A DNA stretch of 64,000 nt from Ornithinibacillus scapharcae TW25 (GCF_000190475.1 NZ_AEWH01000020.1:1-64000), one strand, 5' to 3'; positions 11,103 through 20,604 are shown, numbered from the stretch's first letter. The notes: a model not told the origin generated them from the letters alone. Program-made: numbers and translations.

Positions 11103-11651
11103 CTATTCTTCTCCGCCATAAATTTCTGGCTTAAGAACACCAATATATGGCAGATTTCGATACTTCTCATCGTAATCTAATCCATATCCAACGACAAATT
11201 CATCAGGAACTTCAAACCCAACTAAATCCGCTTTGATGTCTGCGGTTCTGCCAGAAGGCTTATCCAGTAGAGTGACAATCTTTACAGAATTAGCCTTACG
11301 ATATTTAAACAAGTCTACTAAGTAACGTAATGTGTTCCCACTATCAATAATATCTTCAATTATTAATAGGTCTCGACCCTCTACTTTAGTGTTTAAATCC
11401 TTTAAAATCTTTACTTCTCCCGATGAAACCATATTGGTTCCGCCATAGCTAGACACATCCATAAAGTCCATTTCTAAATGCGTTTGAACCTCTCGTAACA
11501 CATCGGACATAAATGGCAGAGCCCCTTTTAGTACCCCTATCGCTAATGGAAAACGACCTTCATACTCCTTTGTTAGCTGTTCACCAATTTCCTTACACTT
11601 CGCTGCAATTTCTTCTTCTGTTATGAGTATCTTTTTAATATCGTTATGCAC
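11103..11651 (-). CDS. hpt: hypoxanthine phosphoribosyltransferase
   Basis: Purine salvage: converts hypoxanthine or guanine and PRPP to IMP or GMP. The PRPP motif [14 protein letters not shown] (about residues 98-111) is diagnostic. A longer frame begins at 11681 inside tilS, but the GTG at 11651 follows AGGAGG by 6 nt and gives 182 aa starting [10 protein letters not shown], like the family. The gene starts 10 bases after the tilS stop, so tilS-hpt are cotranscribed as in B. subtilis. Confidence 0.94.
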   Translation of the reverse strand: MHNDIKKILITEEEIAAKCKEIGEQLTKEYEGRFPLAIGVLKGALPFMSDVLREVQTHLEMDFMDVSSYGGTNMVSSGEVKILKDLNTKVEGRDLLIIEDIIDSGNTLRYLVDLFKYRKANSVKIVTLLDKPSGRTADIKADLVGFEVPDEFVVGYGLDYDEKYRNLPYIGVLKPEIYGGEE

Positions 11652-11661
11652 AATTATCCTC

Positions 11662-13056
11662 CTACAATATGCCTTTTTCATAATATAACTGTATATATAA
11701 GGATTTATCCTGCCTAGGTATCGAGTCCCTTTTCTTTAATCCCACTAACCAAATTATTTCTCCATTATTATCCGTTACAACTGGCCATCTATTCCGTTCA
11801 TGTAAGGGTATTTTTGCATCCATAAAAATATCTTTTAACTTCTTGCTACCATTCAGGCCTTTCCAGCTCATTCGATCGCCTTCTCGACGAAATCTAATAT
11901 GTAGTGGAAGGGTTATATTATTTTCCAAACAAATATATGTATTCTCATTCTGCCCCGGAACATGATCAATATATGTAGCAATTAGCTTACTACCGTTTGG
12001 TAAGCTTATTTCACCTGGAATTGGAATAACATCGTGAAAATCTGATAATACAGGTTCTTCATGGTAAAAATAAAAGATAAGCTTATTATATGCTTTTAGT
12101 ACCTTTAAATGACGTGGGAAATCAATTTGCGTATTACTTTTCTGACTAGCCATTAATGAGAAGAATTGGTCTTCATGGACATAAGACAGATCCTTAGGTA
12201 AGTCACCATATAGATAGTTTAATATTAGATGAAAGGTACTTCTTTGTAAAGCAGATGCACGCGACTTAAACACATCGATGTCAAACATGACTTTTTTCGG
12301 ATTTTCTTCTAAATGGACAACCTCCTGAAACATTTTTTCGCCTTCCATTTGTATGAACTCTTTATCCGCTTCAAGTGATTCATGTAAATGTTGCATGGTT
12401 CTATGTAAGCTACTGTTCTTAGCCTTCAGTAATGGAACAATCTGTTTTCTAAAAAAATTACGAGTATAATCAATACTATTATTAGATGGGTCTAACCTCG
12501 GATTAATACCATTTCTTTTACAATAATCTTCAATTGCCTGTTTTGTAAGACATAGAAATGGTCGAATGATTTGACCACCTGCGAACGCCCTTTTCACTGG
12601 TATTCCAGTAATAGAACCGGGATCACCAGAACGAGTAAATTTCATTAGCATGGTTTCTATTTGGTCATCACCATGGTGGCCAAATGCTAAGTAATCAGCT
12701 TGCAACCGCCTCATCTGTTCTTCAAAGAATTGATAACGTAGGACTCTTGCAGCGACTTGTGTCCCTAGTTGTTCTCTTTTCTTGAACTCATTTACGTTAA
12801 TAGAAGTTCCGATAAACTCTATACCCCATTCATTGCAAATTCCCTCTACATATAAAAGGTCCTCTTTACTCTCTATTCCCCGTAGCTGATGATCAACAGA
12901 GAGTGCTATTACCCTTAACTGCCACTGCTCACGAATGGATTTAAAATAATGTAATAATGCCATGGAATCAGGACCACCAGAAACCGCCACCAATACTGTC
13001 TTCCCTGCAGCAAGTAATTGGTGTTTCTGAATAAAGTCAGTTACTTCCTCTTTCAC
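11662..13056 (-). CDS. tilS: tRNA(Ile)-lysidine synthetase
   Basis: Modifies the CAU anticodon of tRNA-Ile2 to lysidine so that it reads AUA. The N-terminal PP-loop motif [14 protein letters not shown] binds ATP, and [11 protein letters not shown] carries further active-site residues. The C-terminal domain ([16 protein letters not shown]) binds tRNA. GTG at 13056, after AAGAAGGTG, fits the family N-terminus better than the GTG at 13065. About 464 aa is normal. Confidence 0.93.
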   Translation of the reverse strand: MKEEVTDFIQKHQLLAAGKTVLVAVSGGPDSMALLHYFKSIREQWQLRVIALSVDHQLRGIESKEDLLYVEGICNEWGIEFIGTSINVNEFKKREQLGTQVAARVLRYQFFEEQMRRLQADYLAFGHHGDDQIETMLMKFTRSGDPGSITGIPVKRAFAGGQIIRPFLCLTKQAIEDYCKRNGINPRLDPSNNSIDYTRNFFRKQIVPLLKAKNSSLHRTMQHLHESLEADKEFIQMEGEKMFQEVVHLEENPKKVMFDIDVFKSRASALQRSTFHLILNYLYGDLPKDLSYVHEDQFFSLMASQKSNTQIDFPRHLKVLKAYNKLIFYFYHEEPVLSDFHDVIPIPGEISLPNGSKLIATYIDHVPGQNENTYICLENNITLPLHIRFRREGDRMSWKGLNGSKKLKDIFMDAKIPLHERNRWPVVTDNNGEIIWLVGLKKRDSIPRQDKSLYIQLYYEKGIL

Positions 13057-13112
13057 AATACACACCTTCTTAACCTTAAGTACCTCTCATTTTAACATAG
13101 AACTAAGGTGAA

Positions 13113-14057
13113 TTAAGGGATTAACAATGATGAAAGATAATAACCTAAAGCAAGTAATACTAAACCAATGTACTCCAAAGCATTAGAAGATTTATCCTGC
13201 CTTCTACTCGATATGGAATTGGTGTTAGATCGAGTAGTCTTTTGCATTTGCAAATCATAAAGTACGGTTGATATCTCTTGCTTCATTTCTGCACTTGTTT
13301 GATATTTCCCGACTAAGGCTTTTTTTAAACAGGAACTATACGGTTTCAATGCCTTTACTCGATCCACCCTATTGAATAATATAGCCTGTGGATTTTGTCC
13401 TTTCGGAAAATGATTCGGATGATATACACTTAAAAACACCATAACTAAAGCAAATAAATCATAGCTCGGCTCCGCTTTCCGGGTACCGAGTCCCCAGTAA
13501 CCACGGTCATAAAACTCCGTATACTCTTTTATCGCCCTTCCAACCTGAGTGGTTCCTCCTACATCAACCCATCTCAATCTAGCCGGGGATGAGGTGACCA
13601 AGAGATTATCCACCTTTAAATCACCAAAGACCCAGCCTGCCTCATGTAGACTTTCTAGGTCATCTAATAACTGAAGCATAAATACCCCTATCCATTCTTC
13701 CCCACGTTGGTTCATATATTCAGGAAGTGTCTTTCCTTGAATATATTCCATGACATAGAAAGAAAACGCCCCTACACCAGGGACAATCCAATCATCTACA
13801 TCCAATAAATAAGGCCCAAGACTTCTACCTTGGACCTTTCCTAGTGACTTTAGAACATTTACTTCCATTGTAATAGAAGCACTTTTATCACTTACTTTTA
13901 GTGCAGCCTTCTTACCATTTGATTCACAAAGGTAAACCGAACCGATAGCACCCTTCCCGAGCTTTCGAATAATAACATATTGCTTATGGTGCCATTTGCC
14001 TTGAATCGTTATCCCAGGTCTTAAAAAAGTATCATACGTTTTCGATGTCTTGTTCAT
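13113..14057 (-). CDS. yabT: Hanks-type serine/threonine protein kinase with C-terminal membrane anchor (YabT-like)
   Basis: Protein kinase of the sporulation/DNA-damage type. The glycine loop is LGKGAIGSV (about residues 33-41) and the ATP lysine lies in AALKVS. The catalytic loop reads FGDLKVDNLL in place of HRDxxxxN, and the metal-binding motif reads DVG rather than DFG. One hydrophobic segment at the extreme C-terminus (LVLLALGYYLSSLL) anchors it with the kinase in the cytosol and no outside sensor domain. It overlaps yabS by 26 bases. In B. subtilis YabT phosphorylates RecA; the same role here is inferred. Confidence 0.88.
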   Translation of the reverse strand: MNKTSKTYDTFLRPGITIQGKWHHKQYVIIRKLGKGAIGSVYLCESNGKKAALKVSDKSASITMEVNVLKSLGKVQGRSLGPYLLDVDDWIVPGVGAFSFYVMEYIQGKTLPEYMNQRGEEWIGVFMLQLLDDLESLHEAGWVFGDLKVDNLLVTSSPARLRWVDVGGTTQVGRAIKEYTEFYDRGYWGLGTRKAEPSYDLFALVMVFLSVYHPNHFPKGQNPQAILFNRVDRVKALKPYSSCLKKALVGKYQTSAEMKQEISTVLYDLQMQKTTRSNTNSISSRRQDKSSNALEYIGLVLLALGYYLSSLLIP

Positions 14058-14766
14058 GGTTATTTCGTAAGCTCCTTAGCAAGCTTTTCTTACCAAACTG
14101 ATACATTGCCTCCCGAATAGCTGGACCTGTTGGTGTGATCCCACCGCTTGTAAGCTTCGGAAATACAGAAGATATACTGTCTAATCGAGGTGACCAGTCT
14201 AGTACTTTATCAATATCTTTACGTTTACCCGGGAAATTATAAATTGCAAATCGATTTCTCCCTACCCTAGAATTAAGACTAATGGATAAATCAATCAAAG
14301 CTTCCTTAACAGTAGGCAGTTTATCATGCATACTTGCACTCGTATCAATTAATACTAAGACTTCTAAATCACTTGTCTCTCCTAAATCCTCTACTACCTC
14401 CATGATTTCTCCGCGCTTCTCTGGATCTAAATCTTCCATTGTTTGTTCTTTCCCTAGTATTTGCTTTAGTTCCATGTTAACAAAGCCTTGAATCGTTTGT
14501 GTCATGGCTTGTTTGGTTACCATTTGGACGGTTTGAGATAATGCTTGCTTATACACTAGTTGGCTTACTCCTCCACCGGAAAGAGCAATCTCCTCGACCT
14601 CTTGTAACCCTTCAGGTTCTTCTGTTTGGTCGTCTTCTAAAATACCTATAACATTTACCGTAATACCTTGTTGAAGAGCTAATGCAGCTGTTGCTGCTGG
14701 GTCTTCTCCCTTATTAGAGCACCCATCCGTAATTAGTAGAATTTGTTTTAAAGTCCCCTTCTTCAA
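14032..14766 (-). CDS. yabS: von Willebrand factor A domain protein (YabS)
   Basis: Function unknown; it always neighbours spoIIE and yabT. The C-terminal half carries a VWA fold with the metal-site motif DTSAS (DxSxS) after LEVLVLI. The N-terminal third (ILLITDGCSNKG) looks like a second, partial VWA strand-loop. I chose the TTG at 14766, which lies 7 nt after GGAGGTG; the upstream TTG (14781) would encode the ribosome-binding site itself. Length is 244 aa. Confidence 0.85.
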   Translation of the reverse strand: MKKGTLKQILLITDGCSNKGEDPAATAALALQQGITVNVIGILEDDQTEEPEGLQEVEEIALSGGGVSQLVYKQALSQTVQMVTKQAMTQTIQGFVNMELKQILGKEQTMEDLDPEKRGEIMEVVEDLGETSDLEVLVLIDTSASMHDKLPTVKEALIDLSISLNSRVGRNRFAIYNFPGKRKDIDKVLDWSPRLDSISSVFPKLTSGGITPTGPAIREAMYQFGKKSLLRSLRNNHEQDIENV

Positions 14767-14850
14767 TACGAACACCTCCAAATTATTCCTTTACCATCAT
14801 CGACAAAAAAGGTTGGAAGTATACATAAATTAGAAGGAATCTAGTATATT

Positions 14851-17298
14851 TTATTGTGCTTTCGTTTGGTAGATTGGAAAAGTAGCCCATTCTGGTATAT
14901 TCTTTTTCACCTTTGCAACCAGCACCGTCATATCATCCTCAATTTCTCCTGAACGAGTGCGAATTACTTCCTCTAGTAATAGGTCTGCTATTTCTTGTGG
15001 ATTATCTGTTTCCATTTCTCTGATTTTACGTTTTAGCCATAGATCAATATTTTCAACATGTTTTGGACCTTCAAAAATACCATCACTCATCATAATCAAG
15101 ATATCTTCTGCCTTTAACTGTTCATTGACAATATCCACATCAAATTCTTGTATAATCCCCATAGGTAAATTACTCGCTTCTATTTTCATGAGCTGACTAC
15201 CACGTTTAACAAAGCTTGGTGTAGATCCGATTTTTAGGAATCTAACAAAAGCATTATGAAGATTAATAACTGCTAAATCCAAGGTTGCAAACATTTCATC
15301 CGTTGTCCGTAGTGCCAGGATGGAATTAATCGATTTAATAGCAACCTTTTCAGGTATACCAGTCTGTAGGATTTGCTGGAGTAAACGTAATGTTTCCCTA
15401 CTCTCTTCACTAGCTCTAACCCCATTCCCCATGCCATCACTGATTGCCATCGCATATTTTCCTGCTCCTAATTCTATCATCGTATAACTATCACCAGAGA
15501 TTATGCCGCCACCTTTTGCGGCATGGGCAACTCCTGTCTCTACTGTGAATTCCTTCGCAGAACCAAATGCCAAGAAGGAGTATCCATTTGGAAATGGTGA
15601 TATTTCCTCCTGCTTCACAACGATTGTTTCATTTAAAATGTCTGATAGCACTGGTGCGATAAGTTTTTCACCTTCGCCATGGTAATCATAGAAAGCAGCA
15701 GTCATTTCAATATCCACATTACCTTTATCCAATCGATAGATATCTAATTTTTCTAATTCAATACCAATGGATTTTAAAGCATGAATGATTTGCATTTCTT
15801 GCTTCTCGTGGTGTTCTCGTTCCTTAAGAATTTCCCTAGCAAAATCATCCATGACATCGGAAACCCCTTTAAGTTGCTCCGCGACTAATTTCTTACTTTC
15901 TACTACTTGCTTCCTCAGCTTTCGATTGGCTTCATAATATGACATTTCTTCCCGCATGGTATCAATTACTTTACGTGACTTTATACAATGATTCTCAAAC
16001 TCACGGACTAATCTTCTACCAGGCTCATTAGCTGTAGTAAGATCTTGCTTTATTTCCCCCATTAGAGAATACGTCGTATCAAATTGTTGCTGCCAACAAC
16101 GTTCCTTCATAAAACAAGTTTGACAGGTTTTCTCCGTTACATTACTTAGAAAATAATCCGTTTCTCGTTGAGACTCTTCTTCTTCCAGAGAATAATTCTC
16201 TGCCGTACTGAAGGATTTTGATAAGGCATCAAATACCTCCGAGAATTGTTCCACTCTTTTTGCTGTTACGTTACGGACTTTCTGCAAGTATTGCTGCTGT
16301 TCATTGGTATGTTCCTCTGTTCCTGGAATATAGCGTGATAATTGTTTAAACCAACTAGCAGGTGTTACTAAAAATAATAGAAACGCCATTGTCGACTCGA
16401 CTAACGAAGGAATGAGAGCATTTGAATCTCCATAGATTCCTACTAAGAACGTACCAACTAACAATCCTGCACCTACGCCAACTTTTTTACCTTCCTTTAA
16501 TAAGCCGCCTAGTAACCCTGAAAATGCTAATAAGCTCATCTGATAAAGGTTAGCCACATTCGCTAAAGATAAAATAAGTCCTGCAACTACCCCGACCGTC
16601 GAGCCAATTGCAGCACCCCCAACAAAGGCAAAAATCAATACAAAGTATCGAGATAAAACTTGCTCCACTGATGCACCGTACAACTCCCACCCAACAGTAC
16701 CCGTTAGAATGGAAGCAATAAGAATGATCATACAGACAATTTCCTCGTTCTTTAAGGTTGGGCGATATCTATTTTTAGAAAGTAGTGGGACGCTTTGCAT
16801 AAAAATCAAGACGAGGACAGTTCCTAATACACCCTCTACTAATATAAGCATCCATTCATAGGAAGTAAGTTGTCCGGAAAATGAATATAAACAAATTCTT
16901 GGTCCTACTGTGGCAAGAAAAACCAATATTGGTATCTTCGCATATTGTCCCTTTATGTTTTTAAAAATTGTTGCTAGGATCAGAAAGAAAAACATCGCTA
17001 TTCCAACAAATAAGCCCTGTGATAATGAAATAGTAAATGCTCCTACCAAAGTAGCCAACAATGTTTTTGCGGCTTTGTCTTTCTGCATGAACCACAATGT
17101 TGCAAGAAATGCTACAGCGAAAGGTGACACGACTGACAAGATGATTGCCCGCCCTAATAAAAAACCAACGAACACATGTAACCAGCCACGATCAAGCAGT
17201 AACTTTTTACCTTGAGCATATGCTTTCAACCTCAAGGCTTCCCAGAATGTACTCTCCACACCTATCACTTCGGTCCTCGCTCTTGTTACTGATTCCAT
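14851..17298 (-). CDS. spoIIE: stage II sporulation protein E, PP2C phosphatase
   Basis: Dephosphorylates SpoIIAA to release sigma-F in the forespore and interacts with FtsZ at the polar septum. About ten hydrophobic segments occupy residues 40-315. A coiled regulatory region with a Cys cluster (TCQTCFMKERC) follows, then a PP2C/SpoIIE domain from about 590 with GGIISGDSY, AISDGMGNG, MMSDGI and DDMTVLVAKV supplying the metal aspartates. 815 aa is close to the B. subtilis protein. It starts at ATG after AGAGGAGTGG. Confidence 0.96.
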   Translation of the reverse strand: MESVTRARTEVIGVESTFWEALRLKAYAQGKKLLLDRGWLHVFVGFLLGRAIILSVVSPFAVAFLATLWFMQKDKAAKTLLATLVGAFTISLSQGLFVGIAMFFFLILATIFKNIKGQYAKIPILVFLATVGPRICLYSFSGQLTSYEWMLILVEGVLGTVLVLIFMQSVPLLSKNRYRPTLKNEEIVCMIILIASILTGTVGWELYGASVEQVLSRYFVLIFAFVGGAAIGSTVGVVAGLILSLANVANLYQMSLLAFSGLLGGLLKEGKKVGVGAGLLVGTFLVGIYGDSNALIPSLVESTMAFLLFLVTPASWFKQLSRYIPGTEEHTNEQQQYLQKVRNVTAKRVEQFSEVFDALSKSFSTAENYSLEEEESQRETDYFLSNVTEKTCQTCFMKERCWQQQFDTTYSLMGEIKQDLTTANEPGRRLVREFENHCIKSRKVIDTMREEMSYYEANRKLRKQVVESKKLVAEQLKGVSDVMDDFAREILKEREHHEKQEMQIIHALKSIGIELEKLDIYRLDKGNVDIEMTAAFYDYHGEGEKLIAPVLSDILNETIVVKQEEISPFPNGYSFLAFGSAKEFTVETGVAHAAKGGGIISGDSYTMIELGAGKYAMAISDGMGNGVRASEESRETLRLLQQILQTGIPEKVAIKSINSILALRTTDEMFATLDLAVINLHNAFVRFLKIGSTPSFVKRGSQLMKIEASNLPMGIIQEFDVDIVNEQLKAEDILIMMSDGIFEGPKHVENIDLWLKRKIREMETDNPQEIADLLLEEVIRTRSGEIEDDMTVLVAKVKKNIPEWATFPIYQTKAQ

Positions 17299-17403
17299 TC
17301 AACCACTCCTCTTTGACGAATAATATTTATGGTTCATTCCTTGTTCTATTAGTCTACTTGCACGCATATACTTTTTAATGGACAAGTATCTCTTCCTAAC
17401 AGT

Positions 17404-17466
17404 AAACCACAAATGAAATCTTTATTTTGTCAAAACAAGAGGGGTAAATAACTAAATCGTTCGACT
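17404..17466 (-). promoter_or_regulatory. candidate Spo0A-controlled sigma-A promoter of spoIIE
   Basis: On the minus strand, GTCGAAC (within 17459-17466) and TTTTGACAAAA (17425-17435) each differ by one base from a 0A box (TGTCGAA or its complement). The second contains TTGACA, and 21 bp downstream lies TTTACT, a 4/6 -10. A 0A-box-overlapped -35 with 21-bp spacing is the known arrangement at B. subtilis spoIIE. The region 17299-17586 otherwise shows no gene. Confidence 0.45.
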
Positions 17467-17586
17467 GATATCTAGGATGTGGTTGGGTTTTCGTCATAAT
17501 CCTTATGATTATTTATTCTTTTTGTCATAGTACGTCGGAGTACAAGAAATAAAAAATATGAAATTTAGAGAATGGTTTTTCTCAAC

Positions 17587-18051
17587 CTAACTATGGATAA
17601 AACGTTTTAAGTATAGAATTGCTGCCAAATGTAGACCCTCATGAAAAATAGTCCTTACTAGTACTTGTTCGATAGTTCTCATTCCCATTTCCGTTGGGGG
17701 AAACATCTCCGTTAATCGGTCTGCATAGCTTTCTTTTATCTCTAACGGCTGATTGGCGAGTAATGTCTTAAGCTCTGCTAATGTCGGTGTTTCCTCCGTA
17801 AAGTCTTTTGGGCTAGTTCCATATCCAAACCATTTTGCAAAGCCAGGATCCACAGCTGTTTTTTCTTTCGTAACTGCTTCTATCCATAAGTATTGATCTA
17901 GATAGATATGTCCTAAATTCCATCTAATATTGTTTTTAAAACCGTTTGGTATTATTTCTGCCTCTTCTTCGCTGACATCCTCTACTAGATTTAATAATTC
18001 CTTTCTATACGTTTCAAGCTGTGTAAATAATACTTCGTGTCCTAATTCCAT
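17587..18051 (-). CDS. DinB-family putative metal-dependent protein
   Basis: A four-helix-bundle protein of the DinB/YfiT-like family, which includes thiol transferases; the substrate is unknown. The histidines expected to bind a divalent metal appear in NLGHIYLDQ (about residue 47) and FHEGLHLA near the C-terminus. Start ATG at 18051 follows AGGGAAGGTG; the longer frame to 18096 has no such site. It is not part of the B. subtilis spoIIE neighbourhood, so it looks like a lineage-specific insertion between spoIIE and the tRNA. Confidence 0.75.
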   Translation of the reverse strand: MELGHEVLFTQLETYRKELLNLVEDVSEEEAEIIPNGFKNNIRWNLGHIYLDQYLWIEAVTKEKTAVDPGFAKWFGYGTSPKDFTEETPTLAELKTLLANQPLEIKESYADRLTEMFPPTEMGMRTIEQVLVRTIFHEGLHLAAILYLKRFIHS

Positions 18052-18201
18052 AGATACACCTTCCCTCTCATGATTATCCATTATATAATTCAACATAATT
18101 CAGAAAATACCCTTTTTATTTAAAGATATTGACACAAAAGAGCTTATATTGTATGATGATTTTTGTTGACTGAATATCGTCAACCAATTTTATATTCATA
18201 T

Positions 18202-18275
18202 GGCGGCGTAGCTCAGCTGGCGAGAGCGTACGGTTCATACCCGTGAGGTCGTGGGTTCGATCCCCTCCGCCGCTA
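18202..18275 (+). tRNA. tRNA-Met (CAT), elongator type
   Basis: A full cloverleaf of 74 nt can be drawn: acceptor GGCGGCG / CGCCGCT with a G-U first pair, D-arm GCTC..GAGC, anticodon loop TTCATAC, T-loop TTCGATC, discriminator A; CCA is not encoded. It lacks the initiator's unpaired 1-72 ends and GGG/CCC anticodon stem, and it differs from tRNA-Ile2. It matches B. subtilis trnSL-Met in sequence and place. The T-stem GTGGG / CCCTC contains one U-U mismatch. Confidence 0.95.
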
Positions 18276-18281
18276 TCAAAC

Positions 18282-18318
18282 AAAAGCTTGTTATCTAAAT
18301 AGATAACAAGCTTTTTTA
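18282..18318 (+). terminator. intrinsic terminator after tRNA-Met
   Basis: Perfect 16-bp inverted repeat beginning AAAAGCTTGTTATCTA with a 2-nt loop, ending in a six-T run, 6 bases past the tRNA. Confidence 0.9.
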
Positions 18319-18403
18319 GTTTTACTTCCATTATCAAATACCGTTAGGGCTGCTTTCCTTTATAGAAAATCACTTTTGCTTCCTTTCGCCTCTTCCAATA
18401 AAA

Positions 18404-18431
18404 AAACAGCCACTTTTGTAAGTAGCTGTTT
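18404..18431 (-). terminator. intrinsic terminator after yabR
   Basis: Near-perfect 12-bp stem AAACAGCCACTT / AAGTAGCTGTTT, followed on the minus strand by a long T run. It lies about 50 bases past yabR. Confidence 0.8.
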
Positions 18432-18484
18432 AAGATTCAAGTATATGAAATAAACTTAGAGCATTATCCGGTAGACAGCGTCTG

Positions 18485-18865
18485 CTACCCCCTTCTAGCA
18501 CCTCGACCTCCACGTTTAGATTCCGTGTGCTTTTTCAAAGAGGATAAACGGTCTTCAGAATCTTTAAGAAAACGATTCATTTTCGCTTCAAATGTTTCCG
18601 TACGTTCTCTTGGATTCTGGCGAACTGGCTTTTCCTTCGCTTTTTTAATTGATAAACCAATTTTGCCATCCTTTTCGACATTAATAACTTTAACCTCTAC
18701 TTGATCTCCTACAGAAAGATGTTCATTAATGTCTTTGACATAATTGTCGGCAACCTCACTGATATGGACAAGCCCTGTTGTTCCTCCGCCAAGCTCGACA
18801 AATGCACCAAAATTAGTGATACCGGTTACCTTTCCTTGCAGCTTGCTGCCTACTTCAATTGACAT
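18485..18865 (-). CDS. yabR: S1 RNA-binding domain protein (YabR)
   Basis: One S1 domain fills residues 3-75 (GKVTGITNFGAFVEL, GLVHISEVAD, VKVINVEKDGKIGLSIK), followed by a basic, Gly/Arg-rich tail (KRGGRGARRG) typical of general-stress-13-like RNA binders. It probably acts on ribosomes or mRNA; no defined target. Start ATG at 18865 follows AAGGAGGAG; the 30 extra codons upstream have no ribosome site. 126 aa matches B. subtilis YabR. Confidence 0.92.
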   Translation of the reverse strand: MSIEVGSKLQGKVTGITNFGAFVELGGGTTGLVHISEVADNYVKDINEHLSVGDQVEVKVINVEKDGKIGLSIKKAKEKPVRQNPRERTETFEAKMNRFLKDSEDRLSSLKKHTESKRGGRGARRG

Positions 18866-19004
18866 AAAAAAAATGCTCCTCCTTAAGAATTTTAGAAAAC
18901 TAGGTATTCGTTTCGAATGCCATAGTTGTATGCATGTAGAATGGAAAATTTCCACCTACAATAATACTTTACTTATATATTATAGCGAAGGCTTTGAAAG
19001 TGTG

Positions 19005-19379
19005 TCAATAAGACGTGTTATCTTCTGGTGTTTTAAAAATAAGTTCACCTTCTTTAGAGAGGAAGTATTTTGTCCGAGCAATTTCTAAAATATACTCTTC
19101 GTCATTCAGTAAACTTATTTCCTCTTTATATTTATCTTCTTCTTTTTCTAGGTTGGCTAGGTCTTCTTGTAAAGTCTCATATTCTTCTACCTTTTCAGCG
19201 TGTAATACTCGTTGGTTAAAGTGGTATACCGCCATGCCCCCAATCAAGAGTACAGCCACAGTGGCGAACAGGACTAGACGACGAATAAGACGCTGTTTTT
19301 TTCGCTTTTGTCTTTCTATGTATGCATCATATTGGTTCATATAGTTTGAGTTCAATTTTGTTACATTTTTATCCTGCAT
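19005..19379 (-). CDS. divIC: cell division protein DivIC (FtsB-like)
   Basis: Bitopic septal protein that partners FtsL and DivIB. A basic cytosolic N-terminus (RQKRKKQRLIRR) precedes one membrane span (about residues 36-53, VLFATVAVLLIGGMAVY). An external leucine-zipper-like coiled coil (about 63-92) and a short C-terminal part with ARTKYFLSKEGE follow, the last being the FtsB/DivIC signature. 124 aa is normal. Confidence 0.93.
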   Translation of the reverse strand: MQDKNVTKLNSNYMNQYDAYIERQKRKKQRLIRRLVLFATVAVLLIGGMAVYHFNQRVLHAEKVEEYETLQEDLANLEKEEDKYKEEISLLNDEEYILEIARTKYFLSKEGELIFKTPEDNTSY

Positions 19380-19475
19380 AGCGTCACCTCCTCTTAGATG
19401 AGATATACCTCCAGTACTTTCTACATATATTCTGTATTTTACTATAAAATCCTGCTAAATGGTGTAAAAATACTT

Positions 19476-19982
19476 TCATTTTTTTGGTAATAGGCGATAT
19501 ATCCTAATAAATATCCATTTCAATGGAAAATAGACACACTTCAGAACAAAACCAACTACCAGTAAGGTGGTATTAAAGAGGAAAATGATCACCGCTACTA
19601 AAAGTTGCGTAATATATTTTATAGGTGTAAAAATGATTGCTTTTACTAATCGGTATAGAAACTTATAGATGCTAGCAATAATAAAAATGACTCTCTCTAA
19701 TAGGCGTTTATAAAGGTTTTTTGCAAATACTTGATACGCTGAAAAACCTAGTAAACAAGCTGCAAATACATAAAAACGTAACTCACCAGCATTTATTCGG
19801 AATAAAACATAATAAAGAATGAAAACTTGGGTGAGCCAAAAGAAAACCTCCATCACATACACTAGGATAACATTACGCTTCCAGTGCTTTTGAAACCGGC
19901 GAAAGGTGTCTAGTGCCATGCCAAGATAAAGGCCTCCCGCGATCATGGAGACCATTGTTAAAAATTGGACACTTAGTGTCAT
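19476..19982 (-). CDS. yabQ: sporulation membrane protein YabQ
   Basis: Polytopic protein needed for spore cortex formation in B. subtilis. Hydrophobic stretches lie at about residues 4-22, 38-60, 68-86 and 110-150. The basic C-terminus (WIFIRIYRLLPKK) is probably cytosolic. It overlaps yabP by 4 bases (ATGA), a standard coupling arrangement. Confidence 0.9.
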   Translation of the reverse strand: MTLSVQFLTMVSMIAGGLYLGMALDTFRRFQKHWKRNVILVYVMEVFFWLTQVFILYYVLFRINAGELRFYVFAACLLGFSAYQVFAKNLYKRLLERVIFIIASIYKFLYRLVKAIIFTPIKYITQLLVAVIIFLFNTTLLVVGFVLKCVYFPLKWIFIRIYRLLPKK

Positions 19983-20281
19983 CGGAATAGCTTGCTAAAG
20001 AAGCCTTTAGCCTTCTCCTGGTGATGTTCGTCAACGTAGGATACCTCATATATCTTACCTTTAATCGAAACAACACCTTCGCCAACATCAAGGTTTTTCA
20101 ACTGGAGATTTTGACCTCGAATAATGAGATAACCCATAACGGTTTCTAGTAAAAACTCTTCGTTATCAAAACTATCGACTTCTTTTACTCCTGTTATCTC
20201 TAGAAGTCTACGATTATTTAATTTTAACTGATGATCCTGTTGTACGACTCTTGTACTATTTTCTTTTTCATAATAGTTCAT
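19979..20281 (-). CDS. yabP: sporulation protein YabP
   Basis: Small YabP/YqfC-family protein. The core (ITGVKEVDSFD, then LIIRGQNLQLKNLDV and GVVSIKGKI) matches the family. In B. subtilis it is made in the mother cell and, with YabQ, is needed for normal spores. It lies in a yabP-yabQ-divIC-yabR run. 100 aa, ATG start, AAGGAGGAAG upstream. Confidence 0.92.
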   Translation of the reverse strand: MNYYEKENSTRVVQQDHQLKLNNRRLLEITGVKEVDSFDNEEFLLETVMGYLIIRGQNLQLKNLDVGEGVVSIKGKIYEVSYVDEHHQEKAKGFFSKLFR

Positions 20282-20334
20282 ATCCGCTTCCTCCTTATCC
20301 GTAATAATTTATGAAAGGAGGGACAAGTATAGAA

Positions 20335-20598
20335 CTATTCGCTTTCGATTTTTTCTTCTTTTACTATTTTATATAGCATACTTGCTTCTTCTTTTCGGAC
20401 AGTTTCCTTTAAAGATGTTACCTCTACGGTTACAAGTTTTTGGCCAAATCTAATTTGCAATGTGTCTCCAACCGCAACAACAGTTGAAGCCTTTGCCTGA
20501 TTACCATTAATCGTAATTCGGCCTTGATCTGCAACCTCCTTTGCGAGGGTACGTCTTTTAATTAACCGGGATACTTTCAAAAATTTATCTAAACGCAT
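20335..20598 (-). CDS. rqcP: S4-domain RNA-binding protein RqcP (YabO)
   Basis: Ribosome-quality-control factor that works with RqcH to add alanine tails to peptides stuck on 50S subunits. The S4 domain fills residues 1-60 (MRLDKFLKVSRLIKRRTLAKE, then GRITINGNQAKAS). ATG at 20598 gives the canonical MRLDKF start; the GTG one codon before is less likely. 87 aa. It sits 6 bases downstream of mazG. Confidence 0.93.
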   Translation of the reverse strand: MRLDKFLKVSRLIKRRTLAKEVADQGRITINGNQAKASTVVAVGDTLQIRFGQKLVTVEVTSLKETVRKEEASMLYKIVKEEKIESE

Positions 20599-20604
20599 CA
20601 CTAA

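Noticed and set aside
18116-18337. 73-aa minus-strand frame across the tRNA-Met
   Set aside because: It is the translation of the tRNA complement; the GDRTHDLTG-type peptide is a well-known false call over tRNA genes.
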